Positions 1 through 10,300 of a DNA stretch of 64,000 nt are shown piece by piece. The DNA is from Adiantum capillus-veneris (taxonomy: Eukaryota > Streptophyta > Polypodiopsida > Polypodiales > Pteridaceae). How positions within the stretch are numbered: the first letter of the stretch is position 1; the number at the start of each line of letters is the position of its first letter. The DNA lies in the NCBI GenBank assembly GCA_014529385.2, contig CM043944.1:63018248-63082247 (forward strand), read 5' to 3'. A model generated the notes under the pieces. The model did not search any database and was not told the origin of the DNA. It saw only the letters and a list, made by a program, of their open reading frames with translations. The position numbers and the translations under genes were made by a program.

Positions 1-606
1 GCTTGCCGTATTGCCAAACGGATCACAATTGTATTGTTTCCAGGGACACAAGGCAATTTTAGTGCTTGAAAATCGCTTGCAAACATATAGACAACACCAT
101 GGTGAGCCGTTTGGCAATACGGAAAGCCATAAAGTTTGCCCACAATGCATATGCATTGTAAGCAAGATCTGTGTCTTGCCATATTGCGAAATGGCTTGCT
201 ATTGTGTTGTTTTTAGGATCGCTTAGCTATTTTAGGATTTGCAAAACCGCTTGCAGACATATAGAAACACAATGGCGAGCCGTTCGGCAATTAATACGTC
301 AAGCCATGGAGCTTTCCCACAATGCATATACATTGTGGGCAATCTCTATGGCTTGCCGTATTGCCAAATGGCTCGCCATGGTGTTATTTTCAGGGCCGCT
401 TAGCTATTTTAGAACTTGAAAACCGCTCGTGGATATAGAAAAAACACAATGGTGAGCCGTTAGCAATATGGAAAGCCATAGAGCTTGCCCACAATTCATA
501 TGTGTTGTGGGTAAGCTTTATGGCTTGCCGTATTGATGAACGGATCGCCATGGTATTGTTTTTAATATGCAATGTAGGTAAGCTCTATGTCTTGCCGTAT
601 TGTCGA
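1..606. repeat. ~175-bp tandem repeat whose units are inverted repeats
   Basis: The phrase gcttgccgtattgcc recurs near 1, 174, 351 and 522, giving about 3.4 units of 172-177 bp. Each unit is also an inverted repeat: the reverse complement of the phrase (ggcaatacggaaagccat) lies in the other half. The centres are palindromes: 142-159 is a perfect 18-bp palindrome (acaatgcatatgcattgt), and 316-339 and 488-511 are near-perfect 24-bp versions. Short open frames here are by-products. It could be a satellite fragment or stacked foldback elements. Confidence 0.8.
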
Positions 607-608
607 TT

Positions 609-890
609 GTAGCTTAACCTAACCTAACCTAACCTAACCTAACCTAGCGTAGCTAAACCTAACGTAGATTAAGTTAACATAAACTAGCATATAAGATAAC
701 CTAACCTAACTCAACCTAACCTAACCTAATATAACTTAACCTAGCGTAGCTTAACTTAATCTAACTTAATGTATAAGATAACCTAACCTAACCTAACGTA
801 TAACCTAACTTAACGTAGCATAACTTAACGTAGCCTAACGTATAAGATAACCTAAGCTAACTTAATCTAACTTAACTTATAACCTAAATT
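609..890. repeat. Degenerate (AACCT)n / TTAGG-type array
   Basis: A perfect run of about six AACCT pentamers occupies 616-646. It is followed by about 240 bp of decayed variants (taacctaacct, taacgtagcttaac, gtataagataacc). The pentamer equals TTAGG on the other strand, the arthropod telomere unit, but the degeneracy and setting suggest an ordinary plant minisatellite. Confidence 0.75.
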
Positions 891-1620
891 TAACCTAAAA
901 CATAAACCCCATCAATTGCATAATTTCAAAAACGACATAATTCAATACAAAATTTCTTCAAAACAAGATTTTCTCATAATTCAAAACAAAAAGTTTTCAT
1001 AATTTAAAATGAAATTTCACATCACAAACCATACTTTCTTTTAAAGCATTGAAAGTTTAAAGCATGAAATTTTCTTTTCTTAATATACAAAGTAATTTAA
1101 ATAATTTAATATGCATTTAAAGGTTCGAGCACTCACATTCGTCCTATTTGAGCAATGAAAGTTGTTGTGAAAGTCTTGAAACCTGCAAAAATGCACACAC
1201 AAACACAAAGTTAAACCCTAAACCCTAAATCTACAAGTAAACATGAAAACAATCTCACCTTAGTGTTATGCGCTAACCCACAAGCAAGATTAGCACTTCC
1301 GTCGATGGCTTCTTTCCCACTAGATCTGTGAGAGATGGGGAAGAAGAGATCTTGAGAAAACGTGCAAGAACAAGAGAAATGCGCCGAGAAAGCTCGCGGT
1401 TTTGATTTTTGCAGGTGCCATCGATACAGATGTCGGTACGGACATGGGTACAACCGTCAAAATGTCAATTCACACTATCGTTGGAATAGACATCGGACGA
1501 AGCGTCGGAAATTTGAAAATCACATTTTTTAAAAAACCTTAGCTCCCTCCATAAATACACACACATATATGGACGCCCGCGAGTGACACCGGTAATGTGG
1601 CGCCGGAGTTCAAGTGACCT
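891..1620. other. AT-rich intergenic stretch with a short plant telomere-like motif
   Basis: No convincing coding region. At 1211-1229 there are two overlapping AAACCCTAA units (plant telomere repeat, also known as a telo-box in promoters). A short minus-strand open frame at 1211-1453 has no recognisable family and I do not call it a gene. Confidence 0.5.
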
Positions 1621-1623
1621 CTT

Positions 1624-1783
1624 GTAGTGTCGACATTGATAGAGAGATATATTTTTTAAAATAAAGGGAAATTTTGAAGTCCATTAAAATCCACAAAGGG
1701 GGGATCCCATAGGCAGGGTGAGAAGAAAAAAGAGAGCAACTCTCTCTCTCTCTACATAACGGCATGAGAAGAGGCCGTGAGTG

Positions 1784-1790
<7 letters not shown>
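1624..1790. repeat. GA-rich dispersed repeat, copy 1
   Basis: Shares roughly 165 bp with 5361-5522 in the same orientation, including the phrases ccattaaaatccacaa, gggtgagaagaa and ggcatgagaagagg. The copies are about 3.7 kb apart on either side of the gag frame at 2795-4144. They could be remnants of LTRs, but I could not find LTR termini or a target duplication. Confidence 0.6.

Positions 1791-1843
<53 letters not shown>
1788..1843. repeat. (GA)n microsatellite
   Basis: About 28 uninterrupted GA repeats. Translated frames through it are poly-Arg-Glu or poly-Ser-Leu artefacts. Confidence 0.95.
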
Positions 1844-1848
<5 letters not shown>

Positions 1849-1956
1849 TCTCGTCGTTTGGGTTTGCATAGCCAAGGCAGGCAGAAAGAGAGAGAATGTG
1901 GCATTCACTTGGGATGTGTGAGAGAGGGAGAGAGAGAGAAATTTTTTCATAAGGGT

Positions 1957-1957
1957 G

Positions 1958-2047
<90 letters not shown>
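1957..2047. repeat. Compound (TG)n(AG)n microsatellite
   Basis: A TG run (1957-1992) passes directly into an AG run (1993-2047). Confidence 0.95.
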
Positions 2048-2050
<3 letters not shown>

Positions 2051-2541
2051 AAGAAAGCCATTATTCAAACATGCTGCCCTATAGGGTGTAAGCATTGTTG
2101 TGATGCCCTAGAGGCTATAAGACTTAAGTTACTACCATTCAAAAATTTTGGAGCCTATGAAGCTGCCTCCACAAAAAGGTATTGAAGACAAAAGATAAGT
2201 TTTGTTAAGCTGTTGTAAAAACAATTCCAATATTCATAATGCTCAGTAATTTCACAATATCTTGTTCTCGTCTCATCTTTCTCTCTCTTTTGAAATAAAG
2301 ACAACATTAAATTCCGCTCTCTCTCTTGTTGCATGATTAAGCAATTGTCTTTGTGGATAGTCATTGGTGAGATATAACACTGAGACTACATTGCACATTC
2401 CTTGGCAGTAGATTTCAACAGCACATCTCCAGCCATAGTTCCTTGCTGGTGGGCTTGGGTTGGGGGTTTGAGTGTTATCCTTGCTTGGTTTTTCTTGTTT
2501 GGGTTTGCTCCATGGTCCAGACCTATAAAAATATCCATCAG

Positions 2542-2560
2542 TGGCACGCCCGATGGGACC
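2542..2560 (+). promoter_or_regulatory. Putative primer-binding site of gag-only element T
   Basis: TGGCACGCCCGATGGGACC starts with TGG, the complement of a tRNA 3' CCA end, and resembles the sequence after the 5' LTR in many plant Ty3/gypsy elements. It lies 253 bp before the gag frame on the same strand. The LTR that should precede it was not delimited. Confidence 0.5.
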
Positions 2561-2794
2561 CAGCTTCTAGCATTTTTGCTTGAGCGAAGTTTCTATGATT
2601 CTCAAAGATGGAGCTAGTTTTTCCTTTTTGGTTGTATTTGACTTTTATGCACGTTTCTTTCCTGGCAACCATTTGGGATGCTTACATATCTAGGTAGGAG
2701 GATTCCAAAAAAAGGGTTATTGTAATGTTTGTTTTGCTACCCAAACCTTGAGTATTCATGATGATGTTGGTGAGACTTTAAATTTTTATGGAGT

Positions 2795-4144
2795 TTGGGA
2801 TGCATTTTAGCCCATTTGACTGATGAAGTTGATGAAGATGAGGGCATTTTTCTTGAGGTTATTGTTGGGAGTGAAGTGATGAGCGATTGTGCGACTCTTG
2901 ACGAGTGCATTTGGGTTGGCTTTTTAGCCAATTTGGTGGATGATGCCACTTGTAACCAATGTCTTATTGAGGAGGATAATGTTGACCTACCTCTTGTTCT
3001 TTCCCACCCTCCCACCCTTGTTGAGGAGGTGCAGTTTGGAGTGGTGTTTTTAGATTCTTTTGAGCATGTTGATGATGAGATGCAACCTGTAGAAAGGGTG
3101 GCATTTGTGCCAGTAGTTAAGCCATTTTTTGCAGTCACACCTTTTGGAGAAGATATTCTTATTGAGGATGTTCTTTATGCTTCTACTTTTAGTTCTCTTG
3201 ATATTTTTGATGATGATCTGGTTACCATTGAAAATGTTCTTGAGAAAGAGAAGCTTGATCCATTAGTGGCAGATCCCGTGGTTTCTAATGTTCATGTAGC
3301 CAACCCTTTTAGGGAGAGACCTATTGATCAATTGATTGTCAAGTTGACACCCTATGATGGATTTGGGGCTGATACAACTAATTATCATTTATTGCAATTT
3401 ATGCAATCTTGTTGGATTGAGGGTTATGACAAGCTTGAAGACCTCATGCGGCTCATTCATGTCTTTTTGGTTGGTGTAGCTAGGAAGTGGTATCATAGCA
3501 TGCAACGACATTCTCCACATTTGATGCAGACTTGGGATGGAATGGTTAGAGATTATGTTGATAGATTTTCTCCTATTTTACCTTCTAACTTAGCCTTTGG
3601 GAGCCTGCTAGACTTCTTCCAAGGGGAGAGTGAGTCCATTTCTGGGTATGTTGGCCGTTTTCAATTTTTCAAGAGGAAGCATTGTGACCCCTATTGTTTT
3701 GATGAAAGGGTTGTATTGGAATGTTTTCTTAAGGGTATGTGGAGGGATATTCAATTCCATGTGAGGTTGTCAGATCCAAAGAAACTTGAGGATGCATATG
3801 CACGAGCTAGAGTTGTGGGGGAGGCTTTTGAAGCTACTACCCTAGCCGTCTCATGGAGGATAACTTTGGAAGCTAAGCAATACCAAAGAGAGGCTTGTTT
3901 GAATTCTATGGCGAGTGCTCCTATGGTTCTTATTCCACCACCCCTCACCCCAACACCTTTGCAAGCTAATGAGTCACCTTCTTTAGGAGTTACCAGTTTA
4001 CCTACTCCACAGTGGGTACCCCATGTGCCAAAGAGTGAGTTTGTTTCCAATCCATGGGGGTTATCGCAAGATAAAGGGAAGAGAGAAATTAATAGAAAAA
4101 GAGTGAAGTTTAAATGTAAGGAAAAAGAGAAGACCAATGGATAA
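2795..4144 (+). CDS. gag: Retrotransposon Gag-like protein (gag-only element T)
   Basis: A 449-codon uninterrupted frame; the first in-frame ATG is at 2879. Residues about 185-350 look like a plant Ty3/gypsy gag capsid domain: a YDG start, then blocks such as ARKWYHSM, FFQGESESISGYVGRF and ECFLKGMWRDIQFHV. The first ~180 residues are strikingly acidic and unfamiliar. The C-terminus is Pro-rich and then Lys/Arg-rich. There is no CCHC zinc knuckle and no pol follows, so this is probably a non-autonomous gag-only element or a truncated one. The frame is far better preserved than most coding regions in this window. Confidence 0.7.
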   Translation: MGCILAHLTDEVDEDEGIFLEVIVGSEVMSDCATLDECIWVGFLANLVDDATCNQCLIEEDNVDLPLVLSHPPTLVEEVQFGVVFLDSFEHVDDEMQPVERVAFVPVVKPFFAVTPFGEDILIEDVLYASTFSSLDIFDDDLVTIENVLEKEKLDPLVADPVVSNVHVANPFRERPIDQLIVKLTPYDGFGADTTNYHLLQFMQSCWIEGYDKLEDLMRLIHVFLVGVARKWYHSMQRHSPHLMQTWDGMVRDYVDRFSPILPSNLAFGSLLDFFQGESESISGYVGRFQFFKRKHCDPYCFDERVVLECFLKGMWRDIQFHVRLSDPKKLEDAYARARVVGEAFEATTLAVSWRITLEAKQYQREACLNSMASAPMVLIPPPLTPTPLQANESPSLGVTSLPTPQWVPHVPKSEFVSNPWGLSQDKGKREINRKRVKFKCKEKEKTNG

Positions 4145-5360
4145 GGGACTAATCTAACAAAAAAAATCAGGTTCACACTAGTAGGCTAGTTTTCCCTACA
4201 AGACGCCACTGTTGGAGTTTTTTTGGCCTCGACAAGCAACTACTATAGCATGAACATTTTCACTAAAACAAAAGAGTTTTATATTATGCTATTCCATTGA
4301 TGATACTCTCACTTGATCTGCCTTGAGGAGTTTTTTGACAGGGTATAATGTGCTTGGAGATGCCACGATAAAGCCCTCGGCTAGAGATGGAGATCGACCA
4401 CTGCTAGAGGTGTACCATGGCGGCTAGAAAAGATTTTGAAGAGGATGGTCTAATGTCACCTTTTAAACATGATTTTTAAAAGATAGTTGCCACTATTAGT
4501 TGCTTGTTGCCATTGCATGTCATGTGCAACTTTCTTATACTACGCATGCATATTGTACAAGTGTGTGTGTGTATGTGTGTGTATGCAAGTGTGTGTACTC
4601 TCTATTTAGTAGAGAGATAGCCTCCATGGAGAAATCAAGAGAGAGACAGGGAAACTCCTTCTATAGGGACCGAGATAGAGAGAGATAACTGTCTCTTTGA
4701 AATAAGTTATGAGAAAGGAGAGCCGTCGCAGGGAGGGTGTGAATGGGAGTCTCCTTAGGGGGCAATTGTAAAAAATAAAATATGTATAGCCTTTATAACA
4801 AGTTGGAAAGCGGTGATGTCAAGCGACCCGGTAAGGGTGTCCGTTGAACGGCACCAGTGGAGACACCACCGTTGGAAAAGGAGAGCGAGCAGGCCATCAG
4901 CAGGAGTCGCTAGCGGGTGACGACGAGAGATGGGAGGGTGTTGATTGGGAGAGCCTGAGAATTGAGTGCGATGTAGGTCAGTGCGGCGAGAAATCCACTG
5001 AGATTAGGACCGACGGAGATGGTTTGTGTCCATGCCCAGTGAAGGAGTAGGAGAACGAGAGCAGACCATGGAGGGATGCTTTAAATGCTCCCCATGAGGA
5101 TGGTAACGCGGCCAATGTTGCATCCAAGACCATGTAAGTGAGAGGATAAGCCTCTACAGGGACTGTGAGGGAGAATCTTTAGAGAGAGTGTGAGGGGGCC
5201 GCTTGAAGCGGCTGAAAGGAAAGGGCCTGAGCCATGAGAGGGCTGGAAACCATCTGCTACTAGGTTGGTGAGTGAAGCGGGACCTGGACCGAGAGCATTG
5301 CAAAGCCAATGGGAGTCACCAGGAAATCAAAGAGGGAGAGAGAGGAATTTTTCGCCTTGC
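4145..5360. other. Non-coding tail of element T / intergenic
   Basis: After the gag stop, a sequence with a possible LTR-like start (tgttggag, about 4211) runs into GA-rich DNA. No pol motifs on either strand, and no matching copy was found upstream of the gag, so LTR status is unproven. Confidence 0.4.
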
Positions 5361-5519
5361 TGTAGGTCGACAGTGATAAAGAGAGTTTTTTTAATAAAAA
5401 AAGGGAGGTTTGAACTCCATTAAAATCCACAAGGGGGGGATTCCATAGTCGGGGTGAGAAGAAGAAAGCGATCGACTCTCTCTTTACATAATGGCATGAG
5501 AAGAGGTCGCTAGTGTATG

Positions 5520-5555
<36 letters not shown>
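5361..5555. repeat. GA-rich dispersed repeat, copy 2, ending in (GA)n
   Basis: Direct-repeat partner of 1624-1790, followed by a short GA run (5523-5555). Confidence 0.6.
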
Positions 5556-5561
<6 letters not shown>

Positions 5562-5912
5562 TAGATAGTTCTATTATCATCCTTGGAGGTCAAATATGAC
5601 CTATGGGACCAAATGAACATGTCACGTGGTGTGAGTGGAAGTCATAAGTGGCTCTCAATGCTCAAAAATGGCTAAAATGAGCGTCCCAATAGAGAGTCCA
5701 CATTGTGGTTGGGAGAAGAAGGTATTTAGAGAGAGCTCATGCCTGACTATATGGGGAAAAGAGGACGTAACGTGGTCAAAAGCTAATCACTCAAGTAATG
5801 TGTGGTACTCACTCTCTCGTACTTGACGAGGGCATAAGATGCAAAGTCAATGAGACTCCTCGTCAGTGCCCCAATATCTTGTCTCGCAACGTAGAGAATG
5901 TGAGCAAAGATG
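5556..5912. other. Flank of element V, no assigned function
   Basis: Non-repetitive by eye. A minus-strand open stretch near 5783-5915 has no recognisable motif. Before V inserted, this DNA was continuous with 18242 onward. Confidence 0.4.
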
Positions 5913-5917
5913 AATGG

Positions 5918-6316
5918 TGTAATGGCTATTGCCCACACAGGAGCAATAGGCATTACGTAAATGATTACCCGCAACTACATTATATGAACATCAACGCACA
6001 GAATGACAAGAGAAGGAAGTACAAAGTACACAGACACAAAACAACCCTTGCTTCATTCATCTGTAATCCAAACACAGAGTACAATAGATGATGTCATGAA
6101 TATCATAGAGATTGGTTAAGTTACATAAAAAAACAGGTATGCCCCTCCATATACAACTGTTGCTCCAGCGCAGATCGGGAACGGTGCACACACTCCTGTC
6201 CCATGATATCCTATGAAGAACTGTCGCTCCGGCTGCCGCATACCACATGACTCCTGACTCCTGATCCGCAGTGTCCAGAGGACAGCAGGACCGCATGTGC
6301 GGCTAATGCCGTAACA
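5918..6316 (-). repeat. 3' LTR of element V
   Basis: 399 bp, near-identical to 17837-18236, with TG...CA ends. Target duplication AATGG lies immediately outside at 5913-5917. Confidence 0.95.
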
Positions 6317-6350
6317 CCTGGCACGCACGGTGGATTGCGCGAACCCACAA

Positions 6351-8385
6351 TCAGCCCCTCCGGTTGGAAGGTTCCGGTGGTTGCTCTGCACCCTGCTCTG
6401 GTGAAGAGGAAACATCAATATAGCCAAAGCCTCGAAAATCTGCAATATGGGCTCGATAGACCTCATCCAAAAGACGTGGATCTATCTCAATTTGTTCCGG
6501 ACAGGCAGCCCGAGGAATAAACTGCGTTGGCAAGGAGATAGATTGAGGTGGCTGTGGCAGAGGAGCAAGAGGTGTATGCAAGGGATAATAACGAGTAAGG
6601 TAGCGATTAAGAGCAGCCCAAAATGGAGGGCAAGGTGGGAGACTGAGAGAAAAGGAATGAGCTAAGGTCTCCACCAAAAAACAGACCCTGCGCCTCTCCT
6701 TACGAAATCGACGAATCATTTTCTGCAAACGAGAGACATGAGCCTGGGCTTCAGCACAATCCTCTGTAGCTTGTGCCCAATCAGCAACATCAAAACCCTC
6801 TGGAACAACACTCTTACCTCTGTCAGTGTTGGATGACTCGGGTTGGTGCACCACAACCTGCTGAGCGGGTGGCTGTGCTCCCACCTCAGCAGCCAAGTGT
6901 GTGCTCCAGCTTTGTAATTGATTATCTAAAAAAGTTCGGAGATCCTCTTGCATCTCCACTGCCAATGCATCCAAATCAGTCATGTTGATCATTACATCGC
7001 CAGGGTGTGAGGTTAAGTAAGAAGCTAGGCTATGCTGTTTTCTCAACTGAAGAAGTTCTTGTTGAATAGACCTTACAAACTCAGCATTAGCCCCTCTTAA
7101 TCTTTGTATTTATGCCCCTTGCTGGCGAGTAGTGGCAGTCAGCTGTTCATTCTGAGTGTTTAACTTGTCAATCCGAGTCTGCGAAGTCGCTACTTGCGCT
7201 TCCAGCTCATTGACTCGTCCCTCTGTGGCTGGGGCTGGCCAGGCCGCACGAATAGACTCTGCCAGCCAGAGCTAAAAATGTGTCGCATGCCTGTAATTGG
7301 TCAGCGGGGGTCGCTGCTGCTGTAGCCTCCCAGGGTAGCGCTGCGGGGAGAATACCTCTCGTCGAGGCAGCCGCATTTGTAATACCCGACGTTTTCGGTT
7401 GAGCGGGGACGTCCGCAACCGCAGAGCTCATCCTCAAGGGAGTCGTACTGCTAACTCTTTCCTGCATTCGGCGGCGCTAGCGAGCCACCGCAGAATCTTC
7501 CGCAACAGGAGATGCAGTTGCTGGAGGTGGTGTTGAAAATTGCTGCTCCTCATGGCCGCGCTTGTGGCTTGCTAATCCTACACCTGCAGTGGCCATCTCC
7601 TGGGCTCCAGAGGATACCACCGTCGTTGATGAACCAAGCAATTCCACAGTACCCACCTGTTGCTGCTGTGTTTCCCTCTCCGCCGGCACTGCCAAGCTTT
7701 GTGTTTGCGACAGAGGAGGATTAGTGCCTTGGACCACCAAGCGATCATCTTCAAAGTGGCAAAGAGGACGCATGGCGAGAGGAAACACTTCTCTCAAAGG
7801 AAAGATCAATGTGAGCAGTTGGCCCACCTTTGTATTGGTTGGGGTACCCCTCCCCAACTGTGCCATCACTCGTTGGCACTCCGCCAGCAGTCGCTCTCTG
7901 ACCACTGCTGCCCAAGCTACTGGCCCAAAGTTGGTCGAATGCAACACATTTCTAGCTCTGGTCGAAATAGTATACGTTTTGGCCTGTAGCCAAATCCCCT
8001 CAAGGAACCACCGATATGCATCCCTGGTTGCCACATCTGACAACCCTGACAGTTTATACTCCCCTTTGACCTTCAAGCCAAATTCCTGCTCGACATCTGC
8101 AGCAGGGATCACATGGGAGGCTCGCACCACGCCATCGTTGGGTAAACAGCAACATCTTGAGATTCTTTCTGCTGTCAACTGTATCTGTTGATTGTTGAGG
8201 ACCACCATATCACCAGCCGCGAGTTGCTCGATCAAACGTGCTTCTTGCGGGTGCACTGGGATTCCTTGCCAGTCTAGGTTGGCGAACACACGTAGCCGCA
8301 AGTCTTGCAACCATGCGTCCACTCGTCGAAGCGCGAGCTGCTGCACGGGAGTGAAAGGGACACATTGCAGAAGAGAAGCTGTCAT
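6351..8385 (-). pseudogene. Extra ORF downstream of integrase in element V
   Basis: About 680 codons between integrase and the 3' LTR, where some plant gypsy elements carry an envelope-like or additional ORF. The likely start is ATG at 8385. An in-frame TAG (7477-7479) and a shift near 7265 break it, then the frame continues with a TAA at 7110-7112 and ends at 6351. The first ~300 residues are globular and Trp-containing (DAYRWFLEG, NFGPVAWAAVVRERLLAEC). The section after the shift has coiled-coil heptads (GRVNELEAQVATSQTRIDKL). A basic patch (RRFRKERRRV) and a Pro/Gln-rich tail follow. I do not recognise the family. No convincing signal peptide; the hydrophobic stretch around 8390-8480 lies before the likely start. 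Confidence 0.65.
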
Positions 8386-9385
8386 GGTGGCGATGAGATG
8401 CAGGAGCAGAGAATAAAACACTAAGAGCATGCGACACACGAAACTAGAGAACCACAATAAAAAACGTCTGCATGCAATAGTAACCCTTCCACAATGAGTT
8501 CCCAAAATAGGGCGATCCACGGTGTCGCAACCATCATAGATCTTTTCCCGCTTCCCAAGATTGCATGCAAAAGAATCCCCAATCATGATTAAGGCGGCTT
8601 TCGGCTCTTGTACTGCAGCAAAGGGGCATTGAATCGTGGTAGGTGAAACATAATGGCGTAGTCTGAAACCATTGACCGGCACATAAATAACCTCCCCCCG
8701 CAAATAAATCCAAAATAGAAATAGGCCCGCATGCTTGAAAAATCCAAAATGGTCCTGACCACCTTAATTTAAGCTTCCCCGGCATCTTCCCGAGACGGGA
8801 ATTGAAGACAAGGACCAGTTGTCCTTGAACAAATTGCCGTGCTTTCGGGCGATCCAGCCATTTTTTCCGCCTAGACTGTAGATCCTGCAGCACCGCAAAG
8901 CTCTGCAGCCGCTCTTCGTCCACTTCCTGCAAAACATCCAATCGATAAATCACGGAATCCTCCGGAATAAGCCAATCCGCAATCAACATCCGCAAACTCG
9001 GAATCACATGCTCCACCGGAGTGATTGCCTCCATGCCAAATGCTAACTTAAAAGGAGTCAATCCTGTTGCCACTTTGTAAGCTGTCCGATAGGCCCAAAA
9101 GGCAGAAGGAAGTTTCACATCCCAATCCGTTCTATTCATATTCACCAACTTTGTCAAAATTCGAATCAATTGTTTATTGGTTGATTCTACTTGCCCATTC
9201 GCCTGAGGATAATATGGAGAAGATTTCCTGTGCAATACAAAGTAAAACCGCAGCATTCTCTCCATCACCTTATTCAAAAAATGACTTCCCCGGTCACTAA
9301 CCAGCTCAATAGAGCAGCCATATCTAGAAAAGATATCCTTATATAAGCAACCCGCCACAGAAATTGCAGTGTTATCCCTCAAAGG
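8386..9385 (-). pseudogene. pol: Element V integrase, catalytic core end and C-terminal domain
   Basis: Continues the pol frame after an in-frame TAG at 9383-9385. It carries the second catalytic Asp in LVSDRGSHF and the downstream Glu in PQANGQVESTNK, then the GPF motif of the integrase C-terminal domain (LKLRWSGPF). The frame slips at a G6 tract (8695-8700): the expected end (GEVIYVPVNGFRLRHY) continues in the neighbouring frame and then passes into sequence upstream of the extra ORF. The integrase would insert element cDNA into the genome, but this copy cannot be translated intact. Confidence 0.85.
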
Positions 9386-10300
9386 CTATGCCTCCACCCA
9401 TTTGGTAGCGTAATCCGTGGCTGTCAAGATATACTTATTCCCTGTGTGAGTTGCCACTGGTTTAAAAGGACCAACAAAATCCAAACCCCACTTTTGAAAA
9501 GGCTCCAAGGGCATGACTGGCTGAAAAGGCATTCTCGACCGTTTGGTAGGTTGCCCCAAACGCTGACACACATCACACTGTTGCACATAGTTTCTCGCAT
9601 CTTGAAACAATGTGGACCACCATAATCCTGATTGGAGAACCTTTCTAGTTGTAATTAGTGCTGCAAAGTGACCTCCGTCAATACTCGTACGTACTTCCTC
9701 TAGGACTGCTTTCTGCTCCTGTGGTAGCACACATCGGAGTAACACCTCTGCCACCGTGCGGTAATAGAGCTTCCCCATAATGATCTCAAAATTCCTGCTT
9801 CTAATAGCCATACGTTTCCTCTGATGGCTGGTCAAGAAGGAAGGCATGTCGCCGCTGTCGAGAAAATGAAACACCTCCTCATACCATGTCCATGGAATGC
9901 TCGGAATGACCCTTACGTGACTCGGGACGGTAATATCTTCTGCAGCGACTCCTGTTAGAAACAGAGATGCATCCGAAAATTCATCAGCGACCCCCGTCGG
10001 CGGCTCTCCAGAGTCTAGCCGGGATAGGTAGTCAGCCGCCGCATGCTGAGCCCCTGGCCTGTGTATGACCTCAAAGTCAAATTCCTGCAAGAGAAGCACC
10101 CATCGGGCCAATCTTCCCGTCAAATTCTGTTGCCTTACCAGGTATAACAGAGCCGAATGGTCCACATGGAAGAAAAACTGTCGGCCCAACAGATAGTGCC
10201 GGAATTTCTTCACTGAATAAATCATCCCTAAACATTCCCTTTCTGTTACTGAATAATTTCTTTCTGCAGATGATAATCGTCTACTGGCATAATAGACCGG
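9386..10300 (-). pseudogene. pol: Element V RNase H and integrase N-terminal part
   Basis: Same frame as the upstream RT section, separated by an in-frame TGA (10301-10303). It begins with the RNase H sequence ([27 protein letters not shown]), continues through [15 protein letters not shown], then an integrase zinc-binding region (GGHF...CDVCQ) and the first catalytic Asp in WGLDFVGPF. It ends at TAG 9383-9385, within the integrase core. Confidence 0.9.

Noticed and set aside
616-646. True telomere or arthropod contamination
   Set aside because: Only six perfect units, heavily degenerate, flanked by sequence with no arthropod features.
1684-2095. Open frames rich in Ser-Leu or Arg-Glu on both strands
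   Set aside because: They are translations of (GA)n and (TG)n microsatellites; the same applies to frames at 43136-43564 and 50702-51019.
1624-5555. Treating the GA-rich direct repeats as LTRs of element T
   Set aside because: About 165 bp of similarity only, no TG...CA ends, no target duplication, and the primer-site candidate at 2542 is not adjacent to the left copy.
6331-6360. Polypurine tract of element V
   Set aside because: A GGAGGGG stretch exists on the minus strand about 35 bp from the LTR, but not adjacent to it, so I do not call it.
7562-8191. 209-codon plus-strand open frame
   Set aside because: Lies opposite the extra ORF of element V and has no motif; it is a mirror of coding sequence on the minus strand.
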